Assembly: GCA_965262785.1 (NCBI GenBank)
Contig: OZ253559.1
Location: forward strand, 3,410,001 to 3,474,000
From: G965218495 sp965262785
GTDB lineage: Bacteria; Bacteroidota; Rhodothermia; Rhodothermales; Bin80
Direction of reading: 5' to 3'
DNA length: 64,000 nt
The stretch's first letter is position 1; every line of letters starts with the position of its first letter. Positions 55,483 to 64,000 of the stretch are shown in pieces. Under the pieces are notes generated by a model. It saw only the letters and a list, made by a program, of their open reading frames with translations. It was not told where the DNA came from and did no database searches. The position numbers and the translations under genes were made by a program.

Positions 55483-57498
55483 ATGACGCTTAGGTACTTA
55501 GTTCTGCACAGAATCCGTGAGGCGAAGGCAACGCTGATCGGCGTAGCGCTTTGCCTCTGCGTCAGTGCCCCAGGCGCAGCCCAATACCAGGGATGCCCGC
55601 TCATCCAGCAAATCACGTCGGATGCATGCGAAGTCCTCGAACGGCTTTTCACCGAAACGAGTGGCCCGGAGTGGTTCCACTCCCGCGGCTGGCTCCGGTC
55701 GAACCAGCCTTGCGACTGGTATGGCGTCACTTGCGCCTCTGGTGCATGGCCCAGAAGAATTACGCGTATTGAACTACCGGGCAACAACCTCGCCGGGTCC
55801 CTACCGGGCGAGCTCTCGCTTCTTAGCAACCTACGCGTACTGATAGTTGATAATCGCGGAGCCGGAATTCGCTACAAAAGGCTGAGCGGCATCATTCCGG
55901 CAGTATTCGGTCAGCTGGAACATCTGGAGGTGCTACGCCTGGACGACAACGAATTCACCGGCGCCATTCCACCGGAGCTCGGCAAGCTATCAAGCCTTCG
56001 TACGTTGGGCCTGAGCCAAAACATGCTGACCGGGCCCGTGCCCAGCTCCCTCGGCAACCTCTCAGCGCTTAGAACGCTCGACCTCAGCGAAAACGTGCTG
56101 TCCGGCTCAATCCCAGACTCGCTCCAGAAACTGCAAACGCTGGAGTTCCTCGGCCTTTCCGGTAACCTGCTGGAAGGCCCAGTGCCGGCATCGCTTGGAA
56201 AGCTGACGAACCTCACGGCCCTGGATGTGAGCGAAAACGATCTGGAAGGGTCGTTGCCTGAGGCGCTAACCAACCTGCGGCAACTTGCATGGCTCTCCGT
56301 AGCCGACAACGACCTCGAAGGCCCGTTGCCGCTGGCACTTGCCTTCTTTGGGGCGAGTGTCAACACGTGCCTGATGGAGCGAAATCGGCTGTGCCTGCCG
56401 TCCGATCCGCCGTATGGAGCACTTGGACCCGGACCTATCTGCGGCTTGCCACCTGCCGCTTCGTGCCGCGTATGCGATAATGCGGCATGCGAAGGGCTGG
56501 ATGCGCTATACTACGCCACTGACGGGCAGACGTGGGCCGACTCCGACGGGTGGCTGGCTTCACCATCGCCCTGCAATTGGTCTGGTATTCAATGCGACAC
56601 CGATCGCCTTACACACCTGTTGCTGCCATCTAATGGCCTTCGGGGCACGATTCCGGTGGAGCTCGGACAGCTTAGCGAGTTGACAGATCTAGACCTTGCC
56701 GGCAACGCCCTCCGAGGAGAAATCCCGGCAGAGCTGGGTGACTTGTCCAGCCTATTACACCTGGACCTGAGCAGCAACGACCTGTCCGGACAGGTGTCGC
56801 TACCGGTTGCGACACTGGGCGCCGACCTGCCGACCTGCGATTTGAGCGACAACGCTGGCCTTTGTGTTCCTGATGAAGCCGAATACCGTGCGCTGAACAC
56901 GGATCTGATTTGCGGGCTTCCACTGGTTTCGCCATGCTCCCCGCATAGGCTCGTAGCAATAACCAGTCTTGAGATTGAGACGCGCTACAATGCCGTATTG
57001 CTTCGCTGGCAAACGAACCAAGCCCCCATGGAAGTCGTCACCTTCGAAGTGCAACAGCAGGAGGCCAGCGGCGATTTCAAAACCATCGCTCTGGTCGAAT
57101 CAGGCGGCACGGCCTATCAATACTCGATCGTGGACCTTCCCGAGGGTACGCACACGTTCCGCCTGAAGCAGGTCGCTCCACAGGGCGCATTCTCGTTTAG
57201 CGAAGCCGTGTCCGTCACGCTTGTGCCCGAAGGGCTCACGATAAGCGAGGCCTACCCGGCGCCATTTGCCACGCACTCCACCGTGGAGTTTACTTCTGGC
57301 ACGCAGCAACAGGTTCGCGTCGATCTGGTCGACGCCAGCGGGCGCCGCGTTCGAACGCTCTATGAGCGAACACCCCCAGCCCACCAGATTGTGATGCTCC
57401 ACATTGATGGCAGCAGCCTTAGCAGTGGCCTGTACTTCGTCCGCTTTCTCGCAAAAGGTCGGGTGCAGGGGACTCGAACACTCATCCGCATCCAGTAG
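55483..57498 (+). CDS. Secreted LRR protein with type IX-secretion-like C-terminal domain
   Basis: 671 residues from ATG 55483, which gives a signal peptide (TLIGVALCLCVSAPGAAQ); the upstream ATG at 55393 does not. An LRR cap DWYGVTCASG is followed by plant-type LRRs (ITRIELPGNNLAGSLPGEL, LRTLGLSQNMLTGPVPSSL, LEFLGLSGNLLEGPVPASL). A second cap (CNWSGIQCDTD) and LRR set follow. The C-terminal ~90 residues (ISEAYPAPFATHSTVEFTSG, VRVDLVDASGRRVRTLYE, SSGLYFVRFLAKG) match the Por-secretion tail used by the type IX system. Likely surface adhesion or ligand binding. Confidence 0.9.
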   Translation: MTLRYLVLHRIREAKATLIGVALCLCVSAPGAAQYQGCPLIQQITSDACEVLERLFTETSGPEWFHSRGWLRSNQPCDWYGVTCASGAWPRRITRIELPGNNLAGSLPGELSLLSNLRVLIVDNRGAGIRYKRLSGIIPAVFGQLEHLEVLRLDDNEFTGAIPPELGKLSSLRTLGLSQNMLTGPVPSSLGNLSALRTLDLSENVLSGSIPDSLQKLQTLEFLGLSGNLLEGPVPASLGKLTNLTALDVSENDLEGSLPEALTNLRQLAWLSVADNDLEGPLPLALAFFGASVNTCLMERNRLCLPSDPPYGALGPGPICGLPPAASCRVCDNAACEGLDALYYATDGQTWADSDGWLASPSPCNWSGIQCDTDRLTHLLLPSNGLRGTIPVELGQLSELTDLDLAGNALRGEIPAELGDLSSLLHLDLSSNDLSGQVSLPVATLGADLPTCDLSDNAGLCVPDEAEYRALNTDLICGLPLVSPCSPHRLVAITSLEIETRYNAVLLRWQTNQAPMEVVTFEVQQQEASGDFKTIALVESGGTAYQYSIVDLPEGTHTFRLKQVAPQGAFSFSEAVSVTLVPEGLTISEAYPAPFATHSTVEFTSGTQQQVRVDLVDASGRRVRTLYERTPPAHQIVMLHIDGSSLSSGLYFVRFLAKGRVQGTRTLIRIQ

Positions 57499-57508
57499 CC
57501 TGCTACTG
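57493..57508. terminator. Palindrome spanning two convergent stop codons
   Basis: CAGTAG (57493-57498) and CTACTG (57503-57508) flank a 4-nt loop. The TAG of the + gene and the TAG of the - gene are the inner ends of the stem. A short stem without T-runs; it may serve as a shared 3' end for both transcripts. Confidence 0.35.
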
Positions 57509-58735
57509 AATTCTCGCCAGAATAGCCTGAAGCACCCTCACCGGCTGCTCCTGGTGAATGTACGTTCCGCTATTGTTCACAACGATGTGCGCGGCTCCCA
57601 CCGCTTCTGCCCAGTCGGCGTGCAGACGCTCCCATGCCTGCCGTCCTTTGGCTGCCTCGCCAACCCATTGCGGCGCCTGTGACGCCCTTGCAGCTGTCAA
57701 TACCGTGACAGGCAGCTCCAGCGGCGCATCTGTGCCCGTCATCTTGCCTGAATCAATGATTCTTGCATACGCGGCAAACTCGGCTCGCAGCGGTTGGGGC
57801 AGATGCAGATAAAAGGCTTTACGCTGCTCCCAGTACCGCTGCCAAGATGGATCATCAAGCGCACGCCACATGTCGGCCAAGGTCTCCAGGTGTGGGTCCA
57901 CAAGCACCAACGCCCTAACGGCATCCCCATACAGTGCGGCGAAGCGCCGAGCGTATAGTGCACCCTCGGCATGTGCTACTAAGACATAGGGTGGCGGAAC
58001 ACGCGCTTCGCGGAGCAATCCGCGAAGCTCCACGGCCACCTGTTCCGGGGTACGTGCTGCATCAGAACTCTCCGAGTGCCCGAAGCCCGCACGGTCGTAG
58101 GCTACCACCCGCGTGTGCCTTACCAACAGCCTGTGCAGCTGCTCCCATGAGGCAAGGTTGTCTCCCAGCCCTGCTTCCAGCACGACCGTGACCGGGCCTT
58201 CGCCCTGCGCAACCAAGTTTGCCTTTCGCCCCAGTACCGTCACCACCTGCCCAAGAGGATACGTGTCGCCGAGGCTGGGCAACGTATCGCCAGACGGTGG
58301 CTCGGTCCAACCCGCAATGCTTTCTATCGTCTCGTCATGCAGCGCTATTGCGTCAATGTCCGTACCGGGCGGCGCCATCACAATCCCACCAAACCCACCC
58401 CATGGATCCATGCACGCACCTTGGTACATGCCATCATCAAGCCGGGCCAAAGAGCACGCGAGCTCGAACGAGGGCTCCCATGTGAAGCGAAGGCTGTCGC
58501 GCGTCGCCCGGATCTTGCTGAATTCGAAAGGGCCGAAGTCTTCAACCACCATGGTGATCCGCAGACTGTCGGCACGCGTGCGTACCTGATAGTGCACCTC
58601 CATACTTCGACCAGTAAGGTGGATAATCCTACCTACCCAGTCCCCGTCCTTCAGATGCTGCGCTGATGCCGGGGCAGCATCTGCTGCAAGCAACACAAGC
58701 ACAACGCTGCAAAGCCTTAAGCTGCTCCAGACCAT
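57503..58735 (-). CDS. Alpha/beta hydrolase fold protein with missing catalytic Ser and His
   Basis: 410 residues from ATG 58735 (MVWSSLRLCSVVLVLLAADA signal, cleaved about AQ26); the ORF extends upstream to 58777 without signal character. A beta-rich N-terminal domain (about 30-160) precedes an alpha/beta hydrolase domain: VVLEAGLGDNLASWEQLHRL, VVAYDRAGFGHSESSD and GDAVRALVLVDPHLETL. The nucleophile elbow reads VAHAEGALYARRFA, with Ala256 where GxSxG has Ser. The usual catalytic GH near the end reads NNSGTYIHQEQP, with Thr391 instead of His. The fold is clear; hydrolase activity is doubtful. It is convergent with the LRR gene. Confidence 0.85.
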   Translation of the reverse strand: MVWSSLRLCSVVLVLLAADAAPASAQHLKDGDWVGRIIHLTGRSMEVHYQVRTRADSLRITMVVEDFGPFEFSKIRATRDSLRFTWEPSFELACSLARLDDGMYQGACMDPWGGFGGIVMAPPGTDIDAIALHDETIESIAGWTEPPSGDTLPSLGDTYPLGQVVTVLGRKANLVAQGEGPVTVVLEAGLGDNLASWEQLHRLLVRHTRVVAYDRAGFGHSESSDAARTPEQVAVELRGLLREARVPPPYVLVAHAEGALYARRFAALYGDAVRALVLVDPHLETLADMWRALDDPSWQRYWEQRKAFYLHLPQPLRAEFAAYARIIDSGKMTGTDAPLELPVTVLTAARASQAPQWVGEAAKGRQAWERLHADWAEAVGAAHIVVNNSGTYIHQEQPVRVLQAILARIQ

Positions 58736-58813
58736 TTCGCAACCCTTTCCGTTGGTTCGCCTTGCACGTGTGGCCACCTGACTGCGGGGCCAAAGCGCTA
58801 TGAGGTTCTAGTT

Positions 58814-60094
58814 CTACTCCCCTGCCTTCGACATCTTGGCCAGCTGTGCAAGGTTACTTCGTGTTGTGGAATTCTGCGGCTCAATGACCAGTGCTCTCTC
58901 CCAAACGTGCCGCGCATCCTGAAAACGATCCTGACTCGCATAAGCAACACCTAGCCCTACCCATGCGGTGGCCATCGTGGAGTCATTAAGCAATACCATC
59001 TCAAAGAGATCCACGGCGCGCTGCACATCGCCATCCTGCAAGTGCAAATACGCCAGGTTACTCTGTATCCCCAGCCACATTCCCAAGGGCATGTCCCTTG
59101 CCGCGGCATTCTTAAACGCCTCAATGGCGCGCCCATACTGTCCGCTCTGGCGAAGCAGGTCACCGAGGTGAATCCAGTTGTCCAGCATGTCAGGATCGTA
59201 GTTGATTGCTTCCTCCGCTTCACTGATAGCCTGCGCCTGCTGCTGCGCTACATCGGCCCTGGCAAAATAGTCGCGAGCCTCCTCTTCTCGTCCCAATTGC
59301 ATGTACACCTGCCCAAGGTTGGTCTGCGCACCCTGGTGCCAAGGCCAAGCCATCGCGACTGGCTCAAGGTAGGGCATTGCCAGCTCGGGTTGCTCCAACC
59401 GGCGGTACTGTGTTCCGACGATGTACTGATAGTCCAGGTCCGTGGGCTGCAGTGCCAGCCCTTTCAAGGACAACTCCAAGGCAGCCTCCAAATCTCCGGC
59501 TTCTTCGAGAAGCTGGCCAAGCCACATGTATGAAGTGGCGTGCGTGCTGTCGAGGGCGATGGCGGCTTCATAGGCAGTTCGCGCACTGTCCGGCTCCCCC
59601 AACTTGGCATAGGCACGCCCCAGCTCGTGATAGAGTGTGGCCGTTCCTCCGACCTCCGATTCCTCCTCCAGGTACAAGTTAATCGCACTTCGGAGCTGCC
59701 CGCGCCGAAACGCATTAAGCCCCATGTTGTGACGCGCACCCGGATACCAAGGGTCGAGCTCCAAAACCGTTTCGTACGCGGCCTGCGCCACATCCGGTCG
59801 GTTCAGTCGCGTATAAATGGCGCCGCGTAGAAAATGCAGGTCCGCCAGATCCGGCGCATACGCCTCAACGCTGTCGGTATACGCCAACGCCATGTCGTAT
59901 ACCCCTGCTTCATGCGCGCGCTGTCCCTCTATCAAGAACTGCGCGACATGCGGGGAGAGATTCTGGCGCTTGGCTTCCGTGATCGAGCGACCTTGCTCTC
60001 CGCAGCTGACCACAAACGCAATGATTCCAATTAGCAGCTCTGTACGCATTTTGTCCGACTTGTTGACTGTCCAAAAACCCGCTTTTTTTTCCAT
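58814..60094 (-). CDS. TPR-repeat lipoprotein
   Basis: 426 residues if started at ATG 60094, which overlaps the upstream stop as TAATG. A second ATG at 60049 gives the compact lipoprotein signal MRTELLIGIIAFVVSC with lipobox VVSC, and is the likelier functional start. The rest is tandem TPR helices: DLADLHFLRGAIYTRLNRPD, ATLYHELGRAYAKLGEPDSA, RTAYEAAIALDSTHATSYMW and GAQTNLGQVYMQLGREEEAR. No catalytic domain. Paralogous to the next gene; together they look like a two-gene unit for periplasmic protein assembly or binding. Confidence 0.85.
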   Translation of the reverse strand: MEKKAGFWTVNKSDKMRTELLIGIIAFVVSCGEQGRSITEAKRQNLSPHVAQFLIEGQRAHEAGVYDMALAYTDSVEAYAPDLADLHFLRGAIYTRLNRPDVAQAAYETVLELDPWYPGARHNMGLNAFRRGQLRSAINLYLEEESEVGGTATLYHELGRAYAKLGEPDSARTAYEAAIALDSTHATSYMWLGQLLEEAGDLEAALELSLKGLALQPTDLDYQYIVGTQYRRLEQPELAMPYLEPVAMAWPWHQGAQTNLGQVYMQLGREEEARDYFARADVAQQQAQAISEAEEAINYDPDMLDNWIHLGDLLRQSGQYGRAIEAFKNAAARDMPLGMWLGIQSNLAYLHLQDGDVQRAVDLFEMVLLNDSTMATAWVGLGVAYASQDRFQDARHVWERALVIEPQNSTTRSNLAQLAKMSKAGE

Positions 60095-61059
60095 TAGTTC
60101 GGCGCTTCAAGCTGGCGAGCAATACGGTACGCCTGACGCGCCTCCTCGACCTGCCCTGCCTGTTCGTACAGCATAGCCAAGACAATCCATTCGCTTCGGC
60201 CTTGTGGATGCTGCTGAGCAGCGAACTTAGCCAGTATGATATCGGCCTGCAGCGCTTGCAGGCTATCCGTCTCGTCCAAGTACCAGGCACCCTCTTCCGC
60301 TCGCCCTAGGGAAACGAGACTTCGACCAAGGTTATAGTGCGCACCCGCATGCCAAGGCTCCGCCTCGATCACTGATTCAAGGTGACTCGCAGCGCTTGCA
60401 AAGTTTCCCAATCGGAATTGCAACGCTCCGGCAAGGTACTGATACGAGGGCACGCTGGAATCTAGCGCAATGGCCACCTGGGTCTCCTCTAGCGCCTGTT
60501 CCATGAGTCCGGCATCCTCGGACAGCTCGGCCATCCATCCCCACGCCTGGTCGTTTGTGGCATCAGCTCGAATCGCACGATCGTATGCGAGGCGTGCGCT
60601 GTCACCTACGCCGAGCCGTGCGTACATGCGCCCGATTTGGGCCCACACCGCACTGGAGCTGGACGAGTCCTTGCGTGAGCGCAGCACCTTCTGTTCTCGT
60701 TGGTAATGGGCAAGCGCCTCGCGAGTTTGGCCAAGAAAGAAGGCGTTGTTGCCCATGCGGTATGCTGCGCTGGGGTAGCGTGCGTCAATCTGAAGCGCAC
60801 GCGAAAACGCCTCATCCGCTTCTTTGAATCGATACAGGGTCGAAAGCACATCGCCGCGCAAGAAGTGCAAACGTGGACTCGTAGGTGCCAACACCAAAAT
60901 GCTGTCCAAGAGCGCAAGCGCACGCGTGTAGTTGCCTCGCTCATGAGCCTCCTGAAAATCCCACAGCAACGCTCTGGCCTCCGCGCTGAGCGTTTCCTCA
61001 GGCGGGTGGCACGCGCTCAGCAGCACAAACATAAGACACGCGATTACAGTCACCCTCAT
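60094..61059 (-). CDS. TPR-repeat lipoprotein
   Basis: 321 residues from ATG 61059, chosen because MRVTVIACLMFVLLSACHPP is a clean lipoprotein signal (LSAC); the frame runs 27 bp further up. TPR helices follow: SPRLHFLRGDVLSTLYRFKE, ARYPSAAYRMGNNAFFLGQT, SAVWAQIGRMYARLGVGDSA, RLAYDRAIRADATNDQAWGW and AGAHYNLGRSLVSLGRAEEG. The repeat phrases are closely related to those of the downstream gene, so one arose from the other by duplication. Its stop overlaps the downstream ATG. Confidence 0.85.
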   Translation of the reverse strand: MRVTVIACLMFVLLSACHPPEETLSAEARALLWDFQEAHERGNYTRALALLDSILVLAPTSPRLHFLRGDVLSTLYRFKEADEAFSRALQIDARYPSAAYRMGNNAFFLGQTREALAHYQREQKVLRSRKDSSSSSAVWAQIGRMYARLGVGDSARLAYDRAIRADATNDQAWGWMAELSEDAGLMEQALEETQVAIALDSSVPSYQYLAGALQFRLGNFASAASHLESVIEAEPWHAGAHYNLGRSLVSLGRAEEGAWYLDETDSLQALQADIILAKFAAQQHPQGRSEWIVLAMLYEQAGQVEEARQAYRIARQLEAPN

Positions 61060-61354
61060 AAGCTCAGCGCTCCCGCTTGGCAACATTATTGGCTTTACAA
61101 GTTAACATATAAGGTCATGCGCGATGAATTTAGTCTTTTTCCAGGGTAGGTCCGGCTGGGTAACGCCGTTACCGGGATCGTAATGTTCTACTCTGGACGC
61201 CCGACTTTGGACGTGTAGGAGTTGTAATGGCATGCACAGCGATGTCCAGGCCTGTATCGTGTGTGTGCGTGCTTCGCAGGCATGTACCTGCTCTGCCGAT
61301 GCTGTCTGCAGCATCGTGACCGTCAGTGGTCCTCATCCATAGCCCGAGCAGTGT
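61060..61354. other. Gene-free stretch upstream of the TPR genes
   Basis: No supported frame. It should contain the promoter for the TPR pair (reading left) and leads into the dispersed repeat. Confidence 0.45.
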
Positions 61355-61467
61355 ATGCGTGCGGTGGTGTACATCCCCAGCCCGCCGAGAGTACCTCGTA
61401 GGCCGGGCGGGACGTGGAACTTAGGCCTGCCATTCTTGCCGTAGTTGTGCCCCCGCAGGGGAGTGCG
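61355..61467 (+). repeat. Dispersed repeat, copy 2 (first copy at 24825)
   Basis: About 113 bp matching 24825-24935 in the same orientation, with scattered substitutions and a 1-base indel near the CCCGCC block. Both copies lie in gene-poor DNA beside mobile or decayed loci. Confidence 0.75.
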
Positions 61468-61776
61468 TTATCGGCACAATGCTAGCAGGGAATCTAACAG
61501 GTCGGACAGGCCAACACCGAGAGGATAAACCGTGATTCCTCGAGGCGATCTAGACCGGCGATTCAATGGCGTGTGGAGAGATAACGCGATACCCCGAGTA
61601 GGTAATTTGCGAATTCGAGGGTTGCGTAGTAGATCTCAGGTAAATATATTGCCCAAGCCAGTTGCTTCCCCGCGATGCTGACACTTGGGCTGCAAGTAGC
61701 GATTCGATGAGGTACGAGAGGGCTGTGGCAGCGATGGAAATCGACAATTACTCATTCACAGCGACCCTTTCGATGC
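61468..61776. other. Gene-free stretch
   Basis: Nothing recognisable is seen on either strand. Confidence 0.4.
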
Positions 61777-62312
61777 ATGAGCTCATACGACGTGGCAGAA
61801 CCGGGCCGGGCCTTCCTATTAAGGGCGAAAAATGATCCGGTTACAGCGTGGCTCGTCCAGCGCCTGACGCCCTTCTACGACCAGATTCAGCGAGACTTGA
61901 GTGGAAGGAAGCTAAGTACTCCCAGGTGCAGTTGGTCTTTGGAAAACGGGTATCTGTCCTCGTGATTCACAACGAGGACGTCAAGAAGGCCGCCAAGTGG
62001 TTCGCAGACATTGCCGGAAAGGGGGTCAGCGTAAATCCCAACCTTCTCGTGGCACGATACTTTGCGGATCCTTGGGCGACGGTGGCCCGGGATATGCTCA
62101 AGGTACTGAAGGTCCCGCTCGTCCAGACTAAGCGACAGGTCACTGTGCGTTCGCCAGCCGTAGTCACCGCCATGAAGGCGCGTATGATGGTATCCACGAC
62201 CGGGCTTGGGCTCACCGCGGTTACCTACGGAGCCAAACGGATCCCCACCACGGACTCGCAGGGCCGGGACCTCGTGGACTGGCCACGACTCGGGAGGGCA
62301 GCGAAGAATTGA
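61777..62312 (+). pseudogene. Unknown protein gene, frameshifted near 61900
   Basis: The frame from ATG 61777 reads MSSYDVAEPGRAFLLRAKND, PVTAWLVQRLTPFYDQIQRD and then loses sense. The +2 frame picks up smoothly with WKEAKYSQVQLVFGKRVSVL, VIHNEDVKKAAKWFADIAGK and ends at 62312. The joined product would be about 175 residues. No family is recognised. A one-base error or real mutation near 61898-61902 would explain the break. First of four consecutive + strand genes leading to the GHKL ATPase. Confidence 0.5.
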
Positions 62313-62407
62313 CTCGGCGATGTGTTCTCGCGGTTTGGTTCTACTGCATTCAAGGATTGTGGGCGTGTGCTGAATTCCGTACCTGCCCTAGTCAGCGTCG
62401 GAGCGAT

Positions 62408-62610
62408 ATGACAAAGAGTAAACTCACGACGAAGACAGACTCGAATCAGCCAAAGCCTTCCTTTCCGATGACACGATCGACTGGACGCGCGGAGAGAACT
62501 GGGCAAGCATAGCAGGTAAGTTGAATGCAAACGGAACGTTCTCGGTCGGTTGTGGGAAGGAGAACGCGTACGCGACTTTGCGTGCCGTCAGTCAGCCCAG
62601 TGGACCTTAG
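62408..62610 (+). pseudogene. Small unknown gene, frameshifted near 62465
   Basis: ATG 62408 begins MTKSKLTTKTDSNQPKPSF. Past 62464 another frame reads SDDTIDWTRGENWASIAGKL, NANGTFSVGCGKENAYATLR and AVSQPSGP before TAG 62608-62610. The two halves join into a plausible ~67-residue protein, basic then mixed. No family is recognised. Same locus as the gene at 63395. Confidence 0.4.
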
Positions 62611-62707
62611 CTACAGGCGAATCCAGCATCAGAGCGATCCGACCATAGCCCGAGCACGAGCCGATGACCGGCGCTTCGGTAGACAAGTAAACCAAGGCAG
62701 ACGGTCA

Positions 62708-63395
62708 TGATACCAACGACTGCCCACGATCCAGCGACTCTCGACGCATTCTGAACGAACCAACGTCCATTCGAGAATTCGTTGTCTGGACGCTCCACCT
62801 GCTGGGCGGGGTAGTCAGTCGCATACATACAGAGGACAAAACCCGCAAGGAGCACGAGATCTTTCCAGATTCCTTCTCTTGGACGAGCTTTCCAGTTCTG
62901 CCGGACAAGGGCATTGTTCAAGTGGCATTCACTGATGCCCCAAAGCCCACGCACGGAGCCTTTGTCAAAGGCTGCACCGGCCAGCATAGAGGCCAGTCCA
63001 GCTGGACGAAGCACGACCCGCAGCTTGACGGCTGGATCCTGACCGCAGCCGGGGGGAATTGGATTCTGTTGAAGCAGCAGCGGTCCGAAGGCATTGGGAG
63101 GTTAGCGGGCCATCTCAAGAAGCATTGGCCGAAGGTCCTCAAGCAGCTCGAACGCATTCGAGCCCACCGGCTGATGGCAGACTTCGTGACGGACCCCGCT
63201 GACTTCAGCCCAGACATCGGCAGACTAGCGGAGTTGGTTAGATGCCGCGTCGACGCACCGCGGGAGGTCTTGGTCAAACGGTTCCAAATTGTTCGTACAG
63301 CGGCGAGGATCTCCAAGCAGGAAGATGTCCTGCGGTGTGCGGATGCATGCAAGACTGTGTACCAAGTAACAATGAAGCCTAGACAGGGAGAATGA
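62708..63395 (+). pseudogene. Unknown ~228-residue protein upstream of the GHKL ATPase, frameshifted near 62752
   Basis: ATG 62708 gives MIPTTAHDPATLDAF and a stop. A second frame, open from 62691, carries NEPTSIREFVVWTLHLLGGV, VSRIHTEDKTRKEHEIFPDS, FSWTSFPVLPDKGIVQVAFT, GGNWILLKQQRSEGIGRLAG and ADACKTVYQVTMKPRQGE to 63395. The latter could also start at GTG 62922 as a 157-residue protein. The stop overlaps the ATPase ATG as TGATG, showing coupling. No family is recognised. If the frameshift is a sequencing error the gene is intact. Confidence 0.55.
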
Positions 63396-64000
63396 TGACC
63401 ATGATGCAGCCGATCATTACAAGGAAGGTGGAATTAGAGGGGACTCGGCGCCTCATCCAAGACTCCAACATCGCGATCCGGGATGTCTATGACGCGATTG
63501 TCGAGCTGGTAACCAATGCTGATGACCGCTACCAAGTCCTTGAGTTTCCCGGCCGAGTCGAAATCGAGATCGTGAGGCGCCGTGCGGCGGGCGATCCCAC
63601 CACGCTTCGCGTGCGTGACTTCGCTGACGGGATGACGTCGGACGTCATGGATCAGAAGATCGGGAGGACGGGTGGGAGGGTCAGCGGTCTCGAGCGAGGC
63701 TTGCCAGTACGCGGGACCAACTCGCGCGGGGCCAAAGACATCGCCGCCCTAGGCACGGTCACGTTCGAGTCGATAGCCGGTGACGGCCGGATACACAAAT
63801 GCCGTATAACCCCCTATTTCGACTTTGAGCTCTTCGAGTCCGTCGAAATCACTTCCAAGGTCCGAATTCGACTGGGAATTGGGGAAGGAACTGGCACTCT
63901 CGTCACGCTCATGCTTAAGCCGAGCCAGAGGATTCCCAGCGCCGACAATCTACGGAAGAACCTCGGCAGGCTTGTGGCCTTGCGAGACATCCTCCACGAT
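63395..64000 (+). CDS. GHKL (Hsp90/MORC-type) ATPase, N-terminal part cut by window edge
   Basis: Open from ATG 63395 to the end of the window (202 codons, no stop). The Bergerat ATP-binding fold motifs are visible: N-box E37-LVT-N41-AD-D44, G1-like D75-FADGM80 in LRVRDFADGMTS, and G2-like GTNSRGAKDIAALG (about 107-120). This arrangement is that of HATPase_c_3 proteins, including MORC-like ATPases found in bacterial defence loci. The C-terminal effector part lies outside. It is translationally coupled to the unknown gene before it. Membership in a defence system is inferred from architecture and context. Confidence 0.75.
   Translation, partial: MTMMQPIITRKVELEGTRRLIQDSNIAIRDVYDAIVELVTNADDRYQVLEFPGRVEIEIVRRRAAGDPTTLRVRDFADGMTSDVMDQKIGRTGGRVSGLERGLPVRGTNSRGAKDIAALGTVTFESIAGDGRIHKCRITPYFDFELFESVEITSKVRIRLGIGEGTGTLVTLMLKPSQRIPSADNLRKNLGRLVALRDILHD

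Noticed and set aside
1..64000. CRISPR arrays, tRNA and rRNA genes
   Set aside because: Scanned by eye for regularly spaced repeats and tRNA-like T-loops; none seen, though a dedicated search could find a tRNA I missed.

Overview
The window looks like a piece of a Bacteroidota-superphylum chromosome, most likely a Rhodothermota/Balneolota-type marine bacterium. This is an inference from gene content: a TonB-dependent receptor with a carboxypeptidase-like N-domain followed by a DUF4249 lipoprotein, a secreted leucine-rich-repeat (LRR) protein with a type IX-secretion-like C-terminal domain, weak Shine-Dalgarno signals, and many lipoproteins. It also carries a large set of 'planctomycete-type' cytochrome/DUF1549/DUF1553 and DUF1501 genes. 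No rRNA, tRNA or CRISPR array was seen.

Layout. 1-13.6 kb (+): one tightly packed operon alternating PSD1/DUF1553 cytochrome lipoproteins with Tat-exported DUF1501 proteins, ending in a DUF2231-cytochrome-LRR membrane protein and a sulfatase. This suggests extracytoplasmic degradation of a sulfated polymer or compatible solute. 13.7-14.3 kb: a HEPN gene broken at codon 3; a second decayed copy lies at 27.4 kb. 14.5-16.4 kb: an IS1634-like element. 16.6-21.1 kb (-): a five-gene ubiquitin-like conjugation operon, namely multi-Ubl protein, E2, JAB-E1 fusion, DUF6527/BubE-like protein and an AAA/TOPRIM ATPase. All four junctions overlap. 21.8-24.3 kb: an IS256-family element with two transposase-like ORFs. 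24.3-27.8 kb: IS66, DUF5372-like and HEPN relics around a beta-propeller protein. 27.8-35.8 kb (-): PbpC plus an alpha-2-macroglobulin lipoprotein. 36-39.4 kb: a decayed IS, a DUF302 protein and a lipoprotein. 39.5-42.8 kb: TonB receptor plus DUF4249. 43-46 kb: NCS1-type permease, small membrane protein and L-rhamnose isomerase-like enzyme. 46.6-49.1 kb: a second, diverged copy of the two-ORF IS256 element with a perfect 8-bp target duplication. 49.7-54.7 kb (-): another DUF1501/DUF1553 pair. 55.5-61.1 kb: LRR protein, an alpha/beta hydrolase lacking its catalytic Ser and His, and two TPR lipoproteins. 61.8-64 kb: a probable defence locus with three frameshifted ORFs leading into a GHKL ATPase cut by the window edge.

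The most notable system is the 16.6-21.1 kb operon. Overlapping stop/start codons imply co-translation of a bacterial ubiquitination-like pathway (substrate modifier, E1, E2, deconjugase, accessory metalloprotein) together with an OLD-like AAA-TOPRIM protein, the whole lying between two insertion sequences. Related Ubl pathways act in antiphage defence in other bacteria. A defence role here is inference, but the neighbourhood of HEPN relics and insertion sequences fits it. The second most notable item is the two-ORF IS256 element. Its first ORF is a transposase paralogue that has lost two of three catalytic acidic residues yet stays intact in both copies.
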